A DNA stretch of 64,000 nt from NCBI RefSeq assembly GCF_902153245.2, contig NZ_CABFWF030000013.1:369438-433437 (forward strand), given 5' to 3'. Positions 28,776 to 39,925 of the stretch are shown piece by piece. The notes under the pieces were generated by a model. It had not been told where the DNA came from. It saw only the letters and a program-made list of their open reading frames with translations, and ran no database searches. The DNA comes from Pseudorhizobium endolithicum (GTDB lineage Bacteria; Pseudomonadota; Alphaproteobacteria; Rhizobiales; Rhizobiaceae). Within the stretch, counting starts at the first letter, position 1; every line of letters begins with the position of its first letter. The position numbers were made by a program, and so were the translations under genes.

Positions 28776-30533
28776 CTATCGCATTTCTTCCGGCGCGGCA
28801 GTGCCCGTAATGGCCAAGCCCGACTTCAAAACAGAGGCGACAGCACGCACCAGCCCAAGTCTGGCAATACTCAATTCTCGGTTCTTATCGTTAACAAAAC
28901 GTAAGTCAGGCTGCTCCTTGCCCTTGTTCCAATGGGCATGGAAGAAACTTGCCAGATCGTAAAGGTAGAACGCAAGTCTATGGGGCTCCTGCGACTGTGC
29001 CGCAGCCTCAATTATCCGTGGATATTCGGCAATCTTCGCAACCAGCTGGATTTCCTGATCATCCGTGATGCGGCCGGCGGCCGCCGCGAGATCGAGCGAT
29101 TCGACATCCAGATCGGGAAAAGCCTCGCTGGCCTGCCGAAAGACAGACATGCACCGTGCATGGGCATATTGCACGTAAAAGACGGGATTATCCTTCGACT
29201 GCTCAGTCACCTTGGCGAAATCGAAATCCAGCGGCTCGGAATTCTTCCGGTAGAGCATCATGAACCGAACGGAATCGCGCCCCACCTCATCGACCACGTC
29301 CCGCAAGGTCACGAAATCGCCGGAGCGCTTCGACATCTTCACCGGCTCGCCGTTCCGGTAGAGCTTGACGAGCTGGCACAGCAGCACCGTCAGCTTCGAC
29401 CTGCCCCCTGAAATCGCCCGAGCAAGGGCCTCCAGCCGCTTCACGTAGCCGCCGTGATCGGCGCCGAGGACATAGATCATCTCGTCATAGCCGCGGTCGA
29501 ACTTGTCCTTGAAATAGGCAACGTCGGCCGCGAAGTAAGTATAGCTTCCATCCGACTTGATCAGCGGCCGGTCTATATCGTCGCCCACTTCGGTGGAGCG
29601 GAAGAGCGTCTGCTCGCGATCCTCCCAATCCTCCGGCAGCTGGCCCTTCGGAGGCGGAAGCGTGCCCCGGTACACGTGGCCCTTGAAGGTGAGGTCGTTG
29701 ATGGCGGTACGGATACGTTGCGCGCCGCCGGCGTGCAGTTGCCGCTCTGAAAAGAAGACGTCGTGATGGACGTTGAGGGCCTGCAGGTCGTCACGGATCA
29801 TGGCCATCATCGCGTCGATGGCCCGTTCCTTCACGATCTCCATCCAGTCCTCTTCCGGCATGTTGTGCAGCCGGGGACCGAACTCCTCCGCCAAGGCCTT
29901 TCCGACGGGGATCAGGTAATCGCCCGGATAGAGGCCGGAGGGGATCTCTCCGACATCCTCGCCCAGGGCCTGCCGGTAGCGGATGAACACCGACCTGGCG
30001 AGGACGTCGATCTGACTGCCGGCATCGTTGATGTAGTATTCCTTGGTGACCTCATAGCCGGCGAAGGCGAGAAGATTGGCCAGCGCATCGCCGACCACCG
30101 CGCCGCGGCAATGGCCGACATGCATGGGACCGGTGGGGTTGGCGGAGACGTATTCCACATTGGTCTTGCGGCCGGCGCCGATCGTCGAGCGACCGTAGTC
30201 CGTTCCCGCCTCGATCATCGCGGCCAGCAAACGCTGCCAATACCCCTTCGAAAGCCGCAGGTTGATAAAGCCAGGCCCGGCGACCGATACCTCGTCCACG
30301 TCCGGGTCCTGCTTCAGGGCCGCGCAGACCAACTCGGCCAAGGCCCTGGGATTGGTTCCCAACGGCTTCGCCAAAACCATCGCCGCGTTGGTTGCCACAT
30401 CCCCATGGCTGGCGTCGCGCGGCGGTTCGACCGTGATACGGCCGAAATCAACCTCTGCGCGCTTTTCCTTGATCAGGTCGATGGTCTCGAGGGCATCCTT
30501 GATCCGGGTTTCGAAGTCGGCGAAGAGGTTCAT
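28776..30533 (-). CDS. argS: Arginyl-tRNA synthetase
   Basis: Class I synthetase charging tRNA-Arg. 585 residues. The N-terminal Add-1 domain ([15 protein letters not shown]) is followed by the HIGH-like motif in [43 protein letters not shown] carries the KMSK loop; the C-terminal DALR anticodon-binding domain starts near [12 protein letters not shown]. Located 58 bp after dgt and 66 bp before the SPOR gene. Confidence 0.98.
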   Translation of the reverse strand: MNLFADFETRIKDALETIDLIKEKRAEVDFGRITVEPPRDASHGDVATNAAMVLAKPLGTNPRALAELVCAALKQDPDVDEVSVAGPGFINLRLSKGYWQRLLAAMIEAGTDYGRSTIGAGRKTNVEYVSANPTGPMHVGHCRGAVVGDALANLLAFAGYEVTKEYYINDAGSQIDVLARSVFIRYRQALGEDVGEIPSGLYPGDYLIPVGKALAEEFGPRLHNMPEEDWMEIVKERAIDAMMAMIRDDLQALNVHHDVFFSERQLHAGGAQRIRTAINDLTFKGHVYRGTLPPPKGQLPEDWEDREQTLFRSTEVGDDIDRPLIKSDGSYTYFAADVAYFKDKFDRGYDEMIYVLGADHGGYVKRLEALARAISGGRSKLTVLLCQLVKLYRNGEPVKMSKRSGDFVTLRDVVDEVGRDSVRFMMLYRKNSEPLDFDFAKVTEQSKDNPVFYVQYAHARCMSVFRQASEAFPDLDVESLDLAAAAGRITDDQEIQLVAKIAEYPRIIEAAAQSQEPHRLAFYLYDLASFFHAHWNKGKEQPDLRFVNDKNRELSIARLGLVRAVASVLKSGLAITGTAAPEEMR

Positions 30534-30591
30534 GTGTCATATCTCCGCGGTTCGCGGATTCCTTGATAAGCCGTTGCTACTGGCGCGCTGC

Positions 30592-31845
30592 CTAACGCAA
30601 ATCGGGAGTCCGGTCAAACAACTCCCCATGGGCGCGGATGGCATAGGAGTCGGTCATGCCGGCAAGATAGTCACCCACATGGCGGGCCCGCCCTGGTTGC
30701 GAAAGACCCGCGATATGCTGCACCCAGTAATGGCTGCGCATGAGCGAAGGGTTTTCCATGTAGGCGCCGAAAAGATCGGTGACGATCTGGGCCGCACCGG
30801 CCCGAATCCTCATGATTTCCGGATGCCTGTAGATATGGGAAAACAGAAGCTTCTTGATCAGCCGGTCCGTCTCGGTCATGGCCGGGGAAAAGGTGGCGAT
30901 GACGCGGCCGCATGTCCGAACGTCGGCACAGGACCGGGGCCGGATCTCGCTGAGGTTCTGCTGCGCAAATCCGATGACGTCCTCCACCATCCTGGTGATC
31001 TGCCGGCGGGTGATCTCGTGCGTGAAGCGGCTGGGCTCCAGGTGGGGGTAACGGTCCCTCACCTCCTTCATCAGCGAAGCGAGGAAGGGCACCTCCTCCA
31101 GCATATCGAAGGTCAGGTAGCCCGCGCGCAGACCGTCATCGATATCGTGCGTGTTATAGGCAATATCGTCGGCGATCGCTGCCACCTGCGCCTCCAGGCT
31201 CGCAAACGTGGAGAGTTCCAGGTCATGGAGTGCGCAATAGTCGCGAATCGGCTGCGGCAGTGGACCGCGCGTCCCCTCGCCTTCCGGCGTCAGCAGCGGG
31301 CCGTTGTGCTTCACCAGCCCCTCCAGCGTCTCCCAGGTGAGGTTTAGACCGTCGAAATCCGCGTAGCGGCGTTCGAGCTTCGTCACGATCCGGAGCGACT
31401 GGGCATTGTGGTCGAACCCGCCATAGGGCCTCAGCACCTCGTCCAGGGCGTCTTCGCCGGTATGGCCGAAGGGCGTGTGGCCGAAATCATGCACCAACGC
31501 CACCCCCTCGGCGAGATCCTCGTCGACTTTCAGTGCCCGTGCCAGCGCGCGAGCGATCTGCGCCACTTCTATGGTGTGGGTAAGGCGGGTGCGGAAGTGG
31601 TCGCCGTCTGGGCTGATGAAGACCTGGGTCTTGTGCTTCAGACGCCTGAATGCAGTCGCATGGACGATGCGGTCGCGGTCACGCTGGAATTCGGATCGGG
31701 TGAGGCTGCCGTCTTCCGGAAGAAGCCGGCCGCGCGAAGCCCACGGGTCAGCGGCATAAACCGCCTTCTCTCCGGAGCCGTACCCGAGGCTTTTTCTGTC
31801 CACTGCCACCATGTTCTTGTCCGGTCTCGTCTCTTTCGCCGCCAT
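30592..31845 (-). CDS. dgt: dGTP triphosphohydrolase-like protein
   Basis: HD-domain enzyme that releases triphosphate from deoxynucleotides, controlling dNTP pools. About 417 residues. Metal-binding HD motif: [16 protein letters not shown] then [17 protein letters not shown], and [19 protein letters not shown] supplies the distal Asp. [15 protein letters not shown]-type N-terminal segment ([15 protein letters not shown]) is conserved. The start is uncertain: ATG 31845 ([10 protein letters not shown]) and ATG 31812 ([10 protein letters not shown]) are both possible and neither has a strong ribosome binding site. Divergent from erpA. Confidence 0.92.
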   Translation of the reverse strand: MAAKETRPDKNMVAVDRKSLGYGSGEKAVYAADPWASRGRLLPEDGSLTRSEFQRDRDRIVHATAFRRLKHKTQVFISPDGDHFRTRLTHTIEVAQIARALARALKVDEDLAEGVALVHDFGHTPFGHTGEDALDEVLRPYGGFDHNAQSLRIVTKLERRYADFDGLNLTWETLEGLVKHNGPLLTPEGEGTRGPLPQPIRDYCALHDLELSTFASLEAQVAAIADDIAYNTHDIDDGLRAGYLTFDMLEEVPFLASLMKEVRDRYPHLEPSRFTHEITRRQITRMVEDVIGFAQQNLSEIRPRSCADVRTCGRVIATFSPAMTETDRLIKKLLFSHIYRHPEIMRIRAGAAQIVTDLFGAYMENPSLMRSHYWVQHIAGLSQPGRARHVGDYLAGMTDSYAIRAHGELFDRTPDLR

Positions 31846-31940
31846 TGACGTGCCATTTAAGGCTTCATACCTATAGTGCAATGCGGCGCATAGCCGAGCC
31901 CATGAACCTTTCCCGAGCCTTGACCTCGGCAGGAGCAGAG

Positions 31941-32273
31941 ATGACCATTCCCAATGTCACCCTTTCGGATGCGGCAGCCACGCGCATATCGCAGATCGTG
32001 GCCGGTGAAGCGGGCAAGCAGGCACTTCGGGTTTCAGTGGAAGGCGGCGGCTGCTCCGGCTTCTCCTACAAGTTCGACCTTGCCGACGCGCCGGAGGCCG
32101 ACGACGTCGTGATCGCCAAGGGCGACGCGAAGGTCCTCATCGACAGCCTTTCGCTCGTCTACATGGAGGGCTCCGAGATCGACTTCGTCGACAACCTGCT
32201 CGGGCAGTCCTTTCAGATCAAGAATCCGAACGCCGTCGCAAGTTGCGGCTGCGGCACGAGTTTTTCCATCTGA
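31941..32273 (+). CDS. erpA: Iron-sulfur cluster insertion protein ErpA
   Basis: A-type carrier that delivers iron-sulfur clusters to apoproteins. 110 residues from ATG 31941, preceded by AGGAGCAG. The three ligand cysteines are present: C38 in [11 protein letters not shown], and C102 and C104 in SCGCGTSF. The sequence VEGGGCSGF and [10 protein letters not shown] are diagnostic of the HesB/IscA/ErpA family. Followed by xthA 78 bp downstream. Confidence 0.95.
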   Translation: MTIPNVTLSDAAATRISQIVAGEAGKQALRVSVEGGGCSGFSYKFDLADAPEADDVVIAKGDAKVLIDSLSLVYMEGSEIDFVDNLLGQSFQIKNPNAVASCGCGTSFSI

Positions 32274-32348
32274 GAAAAGAAGGCCGACTGCAGTCTTTCA
32301 AAGTCCGCCCGGTTCGTTAAAAGGAAGCGAGCACGAGGAGCGGACATA

Positions 32349-33146
<798 letters not shown>

Positions 33147-33153
33147 AAGCGGT

Positions 33154-33948
33154 TTACTCCGCGCCCCGGGCCAGTTCCTGTGACAGGGCGACTGCGACGC
33201 GCCGGTCTTCCTCGTTTGCCACCGAGAATGCCTGCTCCTGCAATTGCTGCATCCAGCCGCAATCCTTGGGGCTGCACCGATCGAGTGCTGCGGTGAGGAA
33301 GGCCAGTCCGCGAACGGTATGCCCCTCCTGGAACAGGACGTCGCCGAACACTGCCATGGCGCCGGGGTGTCCGCTCTTGCGGGCCTGGTTCAGCCATTTC
33401 TTCGCCTGATGGATATTGGCGCCTCCGCCTTCGCCGGCCAGCATCATGCGCGCCAGCTCGAACTGCGCCTCGGCAACGCCGAAGGCTGATGCCGCCTGGA
33501 AGTAGAGCTGCCGAGCCTGCAACAGATCCCGCTTCACCGGGGTGCCCGGTATCCCGTCGCGGTAATAACCCGCAAGCGACATCAGCGCGTTGATGAAGAA
33601 GCCGGTATCTTCCGAACCGGGCTCGACCCCTGCGGCTGCGATCTCGTTGTAGATCTTGAAGGCTTCGAAATCGTCCTTGGCGACGCCATCGCCATAGGCA
33701 TACATGTTGGCGAGCGCCCAGCGCGAACCGGTGTGGCCCTTTTCAGCGGCGTAGCGATAGGCCTCGACCGCATCCTCCTTCTGGCCGTTCTTGTAGGCAT
33801 TGAAGCCGAACTTGAAGAGATCGAACGGCCCGGATTCCTTCGTCACGCCCGACTTGATGTCGAAGGCGGCAGACGACCCGGCCATGATGGAGGCAAAGGA
33901 AAGCCCCAGAAGCAATACACGCATGGAACCCTTAGACGACAAGGACAT
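33154..33948 (-). CDS. exoR: ExoR-type periplasmic Sel1-repeat regulator
   Basis: 264 residues. An N-terminal signal peptide (VLLLGLSFASIMAGSSAAF) is followed by Sel1-like repeats: AVEAYRYAAEKGHTGSRWALANMYAYGDGVAKDDFEAFKIYNEIA, QARQLYFQAASAFGVAEAQFELARMMLAGEGG, and QAKKWLNQARKSGHPGAMAVFGDVLFQEG. This matches rhizobial ExoR, which holds the ExoS-ChvI two-component system off and so controls succinoglycan, motility and invasion. The ExoS and ChvI genes are not in this window. Start could also be ATG 33924. Close relatives with Sel1 repeats cannot be fully excluded. Confidence 0.85.
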   Translation of the reverse strand: MSLSSKGSMRVLLLGLSFASIMAGSSAAFDIKSGVTKESGPFDLFKFGFNAYKNGQKEDAVEAYRYAAEKGHTGSRWALANMYAYGDGVAKDDFEAFKIYNEIAAAGVEPGSEDTGFFINALMSLAGYYRDGIPGTPVKRDLLQARQLYFQAASAFGVAEAQFELARMMLAGEGGGANIHQAKKWLNQARKSGHPGAMAVFGDVLFQEGHTVRGLAFLTAALDRCSPKDCGWMQQLQEQAFSVANEEDRRVAVALSQELARGAE

Positions 33949-34381
33949 CGCTCAAACTCTTCCGGCCAAGTAGTGGGCGGCAGTGCCGGTCCGCCTCCGT
34001 CTGATCGCGCCCGCACGGACGCCGTTTCCGGCCAGTCCCCTTACAAGGACCGGCTTTACCGGAAGAGATCCACCGTAGATGCCTTTTTCGGCAAGACTAG
34101 GACGCGGCGGCGTCACAATAGAGGCTGTTGCCTTGGATCCGCCGCGACAGCCCCCCGACCGCGCGCGCCCATGATCTGCGATGAATAACCCGCCCATGAT
34201 ACTCCAACTCACGCGCCCCGCCCCCGCGGTCCGCCGCTTTCGACCCTATCGCTGCTCCCCGTTTGTGGCGGGAAATGGACATATTCGCCGCTCCCGCCAC
34301 GCTCACAGACTCTCTCAAACAGATGTTGCCAAATCGTCACAATCTTCTCGGCCTTCCGGATGGATGTACCGGCCTCGGCAT
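33949..34381. other. Intergenic region upstream of exoR
   Basis: About 430 bp without a credible gene, between exoR and the terminator of the FadL-type gene. It should carry the exoR promoter. The one visible structure is an inverted repeat at 34265-34300. Confidence 0.6.
34265..34300. repeat. 9-bp inverted repeat upstream of exoR
   Basis: GTGGCGGGA (34265-34273) and TCCCGCCAC (34292-34300) are exact reverse complements around 18 bases. About 320 bp upstream of the exoR start and not followed by a T tract; a possible operator, weakly supported. Confidence 0.4.
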
Positions 34382-34410
34382 AAAAAAAGCCCGGCGCAAA
34401 CCGGGCTTTT
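34382..34410 (-). terminator. Terminator of FadL-type gene
   Basis: AAAAGCCCGG, six-base loop and CCGGGCTTTT; on the minus strand the stem runs into seven T residues. 19 bp after the stop of the 34429 gene. Also T-rich on the plus strand. Confidence 0.93.
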
Positions 34411-34428
34411 CTTGGATAGATCCCGCAA

Positions 34429-35613
34429 TCAGAAGGCGATGCGGTAGGAGCCGGAGACGGCATAGGCCCAATCGCCATCGGCCGTCGCATTGTAGACGGC
34501 CTCGTCGGCAGTCGACTGCTCGCCTTCCGTCAGATAGCTGACGGCACCGCCGAGGCGGAGCTCGCCGGGGCCGGCCTTGATCGAAACACCGGCGGCAACG
34601 GTCCAGGTGTCACTGTAGATGTCCGCGCCGGTATCGACGCCACGGTCCCAGGTCAGGTTGACGGTGCCGGATACCGTTTCGGTGAAGGCATGGCCTACGC
34701 CGGCCTGGATGGTCCAGCCATCGCGCCAGTTGTAGACGTCCTGTTGAGGGATGTATCCCGGCCCGACACCAGGAGCTAAAGCAACAGGAGTGAATATAGA
34801 GTAGTTCAGGTTATCCATCACGCTCCAGTCGGTCCATTTTACTGAGCCGTAGACCAACCAGCCGGGCGCAACACCGCTCTGTACGCTGAGCTTGAGCGAC
34901 TGCGGAAGAGTGCCGCTGCCGTAGGCATCTCGAACACCCAAAGGTTGAAGCGCAGGAACACTGCCAGCGCCCCAATCGAAGGTTCCCTCGTCTGCATCAT
35001 GTTCGATCTTGGAGCGGTACATAAGTTGCACCCGCATCGCATACTCCGGAATATCGTATGCGACGCCCAGTCGGTACCCGACGGCTGAGTCGTCTTCCAG
35101 CTTCAGATCACCGCGAAAGGCATCAGCCTCATACTCGAAGTCCTGAAGGAAGACGCCACCGAGGAAATGCAGTCGACCTTTTCCGACTTGAGCCCTGATG
35201 TCGCAGGTCGCACCATATTCGTTGGTGATAAATTCTTTGCGGCTCGCACCGGTCCCGCCTCCCGCACGGCTTGCCGCCTGCGCCTGCGATCCATACTCTG
35301 CATCCGCCCCGAAAGGCTGGGTGTAGGTAAACGCGCAACCGAAATTCTCGGACGCATCAAACTTCGCTGCAAAGCTCGGGATCCAGTAATCCTGTGAAAA
35401 CCGGCTATCGGTCGCGTCGGCACCATTGATCGTCGAATACTGCCGGTGCGGCGAGACGTAGGTCACTCCCGCACGTCCTGCGATGTTTCCCTCTTCGAAC
35501 AGGATATCGGTATCGGCTTCACCGCGATTCCAGCCACCGGCCAGCGCCGACGTCTGAAGCAGGCAGCCCGCCGCGAGTGCCAAAAGAGTCTTGGAAACCA
35601 GTTTTTTTGTCAT
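34429..35613 (-). CDS. fadL: OmpP1/FadL-family outer membrane protein
   Basis: 394 residues from ATG 35613, preceded by GGGAGGTGGGAGAAG. Signal peptide LVSKTLLALAAGCLLQTSALAG, then GGWNRGEADTDILFEEGN typical of rhizobial FadL-type porins. Alternating beta strands follow to a C-terminal aromatic residue (YAVSGSYRIAF), as expected for a barrel. FadL proteins take up long-chain fatty acids; in Sinorhizobium one also admits long-chain acyl-homoserine lactones. Base use is more AT-rich than its neighbours, with rare TTA leucine codons around 34775-34785 and relaxed third positions to about 35300, which may reflect transfer or low expression. Confidence 0.85.
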   Translation of the reverse strand: MTKKLVSKTLLALAAGCLLQTSALAGGWNRGEADTDILFEEGNIAGRAGVTYVSPHRQYSTINGADATDSRFSQDYWIPSFAAKFDASENFGCAFTYTQPFGADAEYGSQAQAASRAGGGTGASRKEFITNEYGATCDIRAQVGKGRLHFLGGVFLQDFEYEADAFRGDLKLEDDSAVGYRLGVAYDIPEYAMRVQLMYRSKIEHDADEGTFDWGAGSVPALQPLGVRDAYGSGTLPQSLKLSVQSGVAPGWLVYGSVKWTDWSVMDNLNYSIFTPVALAPGVGPGYIPQQDVYNWRDGWTIQAGVGHAFTETVSGTVNLTWDRGVDTGADIYSDTWTVAAGVSIKAGPGELRLGGAVSYLTEGEQSTADEAVYNATADGDWAYAVSGSYRIAF

Positions 35614-35904
35614 CTTCTCCCACCTCCCGGTATGCAATTTGTGAGACTGTAGATGCTTCAAGGGAAATGACAACTTTCCGTGAGCACCGGCACCCACCGC
35701 CATACAGCTGCCGGTTTTACGTGAAGTTTTCGGGAACACCGAATTTTATGGCGCGAAACAAAAAATCTTTCGGAAAATCTGCCTTCCGACGGCACGATTT
35801 GGAATTTTGTTCCCCCTTGCGAACATACTGTTTCATCTTTGCAACATCCGCGCCACTCGGTTGACGTGTACGGCAGAAGGACCGCAGGTTTCGGCCTGAA
35901 ACGG
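35614..35904. promoter_or_regulatory. AT-rich leader region of FadL-type gene
   Basis: 290 bp of clearly AT-richer sequence upstream of the porin gene, including TTTTATGGCGCGAAACAAAA around 35743-35763 and AAAAATCTTTCGG. No credible gene. It should hold the porin promoter and operator sites; I cannot identify a specific regulator site. Confidence 0.5.
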
Positions 35905-35934
35905 AAAAAGCCCGCAGCGGATCTCGCTGCGGGC
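35905..35934 (-). terminator. valS terminator
   Basis: Minus strand GCCCGCAGCG, loop AGATC, CGCTGCGGGC (10-bp perfect stem) followed by TTTTT, 22 bp after the valS stop. Confidence 0.94.
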
Positions 35935-35956
35935 TCTACAATCAGGAGGAGACGGA

Positions 35957-38872
35957 TCAGCCGGCTTCGGCGATTCTCTGCGCTGCCGTACGAAGGGCGC
36001 TCAATTGCACCTCGAGCTCGGCATAACGCTCGCGCTCGGCGGCCACCACTTCCGGGTCGGCGTTCTGCACGAACTTCTCGTTCGCCAGTTTCCTTGCTAC
36101 GCGGTCCATGTCCGCCTCGGTCTTGCCGATCGCCTTCTCGATACGCGCCTTCTCCGCTGCAAGGTCGATCAGGCTCCCGAGCGGCAGGCAGGCGATGGCC
36201 TCGCCCACGACCACCTGCGCCGCACCCTTCGGTGCCGTGGAGGCGGTCTCGATGCTCTCCACGCGGGCCAGCCTGCGGATCGCCGCATCGTGCCGCTTCA
36301 GCCGCGCCTGGGTGGCGTCATTGGCGGCGACGACGATCAGCGGCGCCACTGCAGCGGGCGGCACATTCATCTCGGCGCGGGCCGAGCGAAGACCGGAAAC
36401 GAGGTCGACCAGCCAGTTGATCTCGGCGGCGGCCGCCTCGTCGGCGAATTCCGGCGCCGGCCAGTCGGCGTGGCAGAGCAGGGTGTCGCGGCTCGCCGTA
36501 TGCGCCCAAAGCTCTTCCGTCATGAAGGGCATGAACGGGTGCAGGAGCTTATAGGTCTCCTCCAGGACATAGGCGGCGCAGGCCTGCGCTTCCGCCTTGG
36601 CCTTCTCATCCTCGCCCATGAAGACCGGCTTCAGCAGTTCCAGGTACCAGTCGCAGAACTGATTCCAGACGAAGCGGTAGAGCGAACCTGCCGCATCGTT
36701 GAAGCGCTGGCTCTCGATCGCCTCCGTCACGTCGCGGATCGCCCCGGCAAGCTCCGTCAGGATCCAGCGATTGATGGTGAGCGTTGATGTCTCCGGGATG
36801 AAATGCGGGTCACGCTCAACGCCGTTCATCTCGGCGAAGCGGGTCGCATTCCACAGCTTCGTGCCGAAGTTGCGGTAGCCGGCGATACGGGCCGGATCCA
36901 GCTTCACGTCCCTGCCCTGCGCCGCCATGATGGCGAGCGTGAAGCGCAGGGCGTCTGCCCCGTATTCGTCGATCAGTTCCAACGGATCGATGACATTGCC
37001 CTTGGACTTCGACATCTTCTGGCCGTTCTTGTCGCGAACGAGGGCATGCACATAGACCGTGTGGAAGGGAGCAACCGGATTGCCGTCCTCGTCCTTCATG
37101 AAATGGAGGCCCATCATCATCATCCGGGCGACCCAGAAGAAGATGATATCGAAGCCGGTCACCAGCACGCTGGTCGGATAATACTTCTCCAGTTCCTTCG
37201 TCTGCTCCGGCCAGCCGAGCGTGGAGAACGGCCACAGCGCCGAGGAGAACCAGGTGTCGAGCACGTCCTCGTCGCGGGTCAGGATCTCTCCCGGACGGAA
37301 ATTCTCCAGGAGGTCCTCGACATAGGCCTTCATCGGCCCTTCATGGGCGATGTAGTGCTGGATCGCCGCGTGCAGCGCCTCTTCCTCCGTCTTCTCGACG
37401 AAGACCTGGCCATCCGGCCCGTACCAGGCAGGAATCTGGTGGCCCCACCAGAGCTGGCGCGAAATGCACCAGGGCTGGATGTTCTCCATCCACTCGAAAT
37501 AGGTCTTTTCCCAGTTCTTCGGGACGAAGTTCGTGCGGCCTTCGCGGACGGCGGCGATCGCCGGCTTCGCGAGCGTCTCGGCATCGACGAACCACTGGTC
37601 GGTCAGCATCGGCTCGATGACCACGTTGGAGCGGTCGCCGAAGGGCTGCATGATCTTCTTGTTCTCGACATAGGGCACGTCATTGCCCTCCGCGTCCTTG
37701 GCCGTGACCGCCAGGCCCTCTGCATTGATCGCATCGACGATCCGCTTGCGGGCCTCGTAGCGGTCGAGGCCGCGATACTCGTCCGGCACAAGGTTGATGT
37801 CGTCGACCTCAGACTCGGAGGGCAGTTCGCCCGACCTGGCGATCTCCAGCGCGCGAGCGGCATAGACGGCATAAGGCTCGCCGTCGTCGCGCAGACGGGC
37901 TTGGGTATCCATCAGGCGGTAAAGCGGAATGTTGTTGCGGCGAGCGACCTGGTAGTCGTTGAAGTCGTGCGCGCCGGTGATCTTTACCGCCCCGGAACCG
38001 AAGGTCGGGTCCGGATATTCGTCGGTGATGATCGGGATCAGGCGGCGATGGTCCTTCGGCCCCACCGGAATCTCGCAGAGCTTGCCGACGATCGGCCGAT
38101 ACCGTTCGTCGGAGGGATGAACGGCGACCGCGCCGTCGCCCAGCATGGTTTCCGGACGGGTGGTCGCGATGGAGATGTAGTTGCGCTCCTCCTGGAGGAG
38201 GATATTGCCGTCCGCATCCTTCTCCACATAGGTATAGGTCTCGCCGCCGGCGAGCGGATACTTGAAGTGCCACATGTGGCCGTCGGCTTCGCGGTTCTCC
38301 ACCTCGATGTCGGAAATCGCCGTCTCGAACTTCGGGTCCCAGTTGACCAGCCGCTTGCCGCGATAGATGAGCCCTTCCTTGTAAAGAGTTACAAAAACTT
38401 CAAGAACGGCCTGCGACAGCCCCTCGTCCATGGTGAAGCGCTCGCGCGACCAATCGCAGGAGGCGCCGAGCCGCTTCAACTGGTTGAAGATCAGCCCGCC
38501 GGATTCCGCCTTCCACTCCCAGACCTTGTCGATGAAGGCCTCGCGGCCCATCTCGCGACGGCCGGGCAGTTGCCGTTCGGCAAGCTGGCGCTCGACCACC
38601 ATCTGCGTCGCGATCCCCGCATGGTCCATGCCCGGCTGCCACAGCACATCCTTGCCGCGCATGCGCTCGAAGCGCACCATGATGTCCTGCAGCGTGTTGT
38701 TGAGCGCATGGCCCATATGCAGCGAGCCGGTCACGTTCGGCGGCGGGATGACGATGGTGAAGGTCTCGGCACCGGGCTTGGCATTGGCGCCGGCGCGGAA
38801 GGCGTCGGCCTCGTCCCAGGCAGCAGCGATCTTCGGTTCTACGGCGGCGGAATCATAGGTTTTATCGAGCAT
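35957..38872 (-). CDS. valS: Valyl-tRNA synthetase
   Basis: Class I synthetase charging tRNA-Val. 971 residues in frame from ATG 38872 (MLDKTYDSAAVEPKI). HIGH motif in PPPNVTGSLHMGHALNNT; the CP1 editing domain spans roughly 200-400; the KMSKS loop is in NGQKMSKSKGNVIDPLELID; the anticodon-binding domain and a C-terminal coiled-coil arm (AAEKARIEKAIGKTEADMDRVARKLANEKF) are typical of ValS. Terminator sequences on both flanks make it monocistronic. Confidence 0.98.
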   Translation of the reverse strand: MLDKTYDSAAVEPKIAAAWDEADAFRAGANAKPGAETFTIVIPPPNVTGSLHMGHALNNTLQDIMVRFERMRGKDVLWQPGMDHAGIATQMVVERQLAERQLPGRREMGREAFIDKVWEWKAESGGLIFNQLKRLGASCDWSRERFTMDEGLSQAVLEVFVTLYKEGLIYRGKRLVNWDPKFETAISDIEVENREADGHMWHFKYPLAGGETYTYVEKDADGNILLQEERNYISIATTRPETMLGDGAVAVHPSDERYRPIVGKLCEIPVGPKDHRRLIPIITDEYPDPTFGSGAVKITGAHDFNDYQVARRNNIPLYRLMDTQARLRDDGEPYAVYAARALEIARSGELPSESEVDDINLVPDEYRGLDRYEARKRIVDAINAEGLAVTAKDAEGNDVPYVENKKIMQPFGDRSNVVIEPMLTDQWFVDAETLAKPAIAAVREGRTNFVPKNWEKTYFEWMENIQPWCISRQLWWGHQIPAWYGPDGQVFVEKTEEEALHAAIQHYIAHEGPMKAYVEDLLENFRPGEILTRDEDVLDTWFSSALWPFSTLGWPEQTKELEKYYPTSVLVTGFDIIFFWVARMMMMGLHFMKDEDGNPVAPFHTVYVHALVRDKNGQKMSKSKGNVIDPLELIDEYGADALRFTLAIMAAQGRDVKLDPARIAGYRNFGTKLWNATRFAEMNGVERDPHFIPETSTLTINRWILTELAGAIRDVTEAIESQRFNDAAGSLYRFVWNQFCDWYLELLKPVFMGEDEKAKAEAQACAAYVLEETYKLLHPFMPFMTEELWAHTASRDTLLCHADWPAPEFADEAAAAEINWLVDLVSGLRSARAEMNVPPAAVAPLIVVAANDATQARLKRHDAAIRRLARVESIETASTAPKGAAQVVVGEAIACLPLGSLIDLAAEKARIEKAIGKTEADMDRVARKLANEKFVQNADPEVVAAERERYAELEVQLSALRTAAQRIAEAG

Positions 38873-38936
38873 TTTCCGACCAGATTTCGAGTTCTTGTGT
38901 GGTCTGGGTGTAAATAGGACCGGCAGTAGCGAGTCA

Positions 38937-38968
38937 ATAAAAAAGCCGCCCCGTCGCCGGAGCGGCCC
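38937..38968 (-). terminator. popZ terminator
   Basis: Minus strand GCCGCTCC, loop GGCGAC, GGGGCGGC (8 bp with one G-U) followed by TTTTTTATT, 21 bp after the popZ stop and upstream of valS. Confidence 0.88.
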
Positions 38969-38988
38969 TGCCGGAGGCGCTTGCTGCC

Positions 38989-39750
38989 TCAGCGGCGTGG
39001 GCCGCGTGCCACCCGCTCGATTTCCTCGCGCACGAGACGTTCCACCAGCGTCGGGAGGTTATCGTCCAGCCAGGCCTGCAGCATGGGACGCAGCATCTCC
39101 TGCGCCATGTCCTCCACCGAACGCTTCTCGATGCCGTCGAAGACAGCCGCCAGTTCGCCGAACGAGCGGGCAACCTGCTCTCCCGCCTCGTCGGAAAGAA
39201 GCGCCTCGACCCTGGCCGGCAGGCCGGCTGGCTCGGGCCGCGGCGCGACGTCTGCGCTTTGGGCTGATACGGCTACGCTCAGGGGTTCCGGCAAGGAGGC
39301 CTCGACGACGGACCGTGGCGCCTCGGCACCCATCTCGCGTCCCCCGTCCAGAACCGGCGCGGACTCGATGCTCCGCTCCTTGTTCGGCACCGAGGCCGCA
39401 ACCGGCGGCAGGGAGCCTGCCGGCACAATACCGATGGAGCTGTTCTCCTGCCTTGCGGATGCCGCCCTCACCCGTGCCGCGACGTCGGCGAGCGACATGG
39501 ACCGTTCCGACTCACGATCGGCGGCCGTGGTTTGCTGCACCTGAAGCCGGAGCGGCTGCCCCGGATCATTGGCCGCCAGTTCCGTCACGATATCGAGGTC
39601 CCCCTCGTCCAGTTCGTCGTCGGCATAGACGGGCGGAAGGCCGGTTCCCACGGCGCTTGCCGGCTGGGGCTCGTTGCTCTCGATGATCCTGCGAATGGAA
39701 GCCAGTATCTCTTCCATCGAGGGTTCACGCGCTACATTCGGCTGAGCCAT
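38989..39750 (-). CDS. popZ: Polar organizing protein PopZ (DUF2497)
   Basis: Polar scaffold that self-assembles and captures client proteins at the cell pole. 253 residues from ATG 39750 (MAQPNVAREPSMEEILASIRRIIESNE), with GGGGAAGAAG upstream. SMEEILASIRRII near the N-terminus is the conserved client-binding helix; an acidic Pro/Ala-rich linker follows; the C-terminus PMLQAWLDDNLPTLVERLVREEIERVAR is the conserved oligomerisation region. In Agrobacterium this protein marks the growing pole. Upstream of valS, as in relatives. Confidence 0.93.
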   Translation of the reverse strand: MAQPNVAREPSMEEILASIRRIIESNEPQPASAVGTGLPPVYADDELDEGDLDIVTELAANDPGQPLRLQVQQTTAADRESERSMSLADVAARVRAASARQENSSIGIVPAGSLPPVAASVPNKERSIESAPVLDGGREMGAEAPRSVVEASLPEPLSVAVSAQSADVAPRPEPAGLPARVEALLSDEAGEQVARSFGELAAVFDGIEKRSVEDMAQEMLRPMLQAWLDDNLPTLVERLVREEIERVARGPRR

Positions 39751-39925
39751 CTTCTTCCCCGCAACTGCCTGGAGCATCCCGGCCGTCCAACGCGACCTGA
39801 TTCGTCCTCAGTGTACGAAACCGGGCAAGGGAAACAATCGCAGGAGTCCCAAAGGCTTGCGGGATACACAGAATTGTTTTGCAGGTGAGTCCGGACGGCC
39901 ACACGCATGCGGCCACCGGCCGGGA

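Noticed and set aside
36803-38917. Long plus-strand open frame across valS
   Set aside because: Antisense to valS, which has all family motifs; no independent support.
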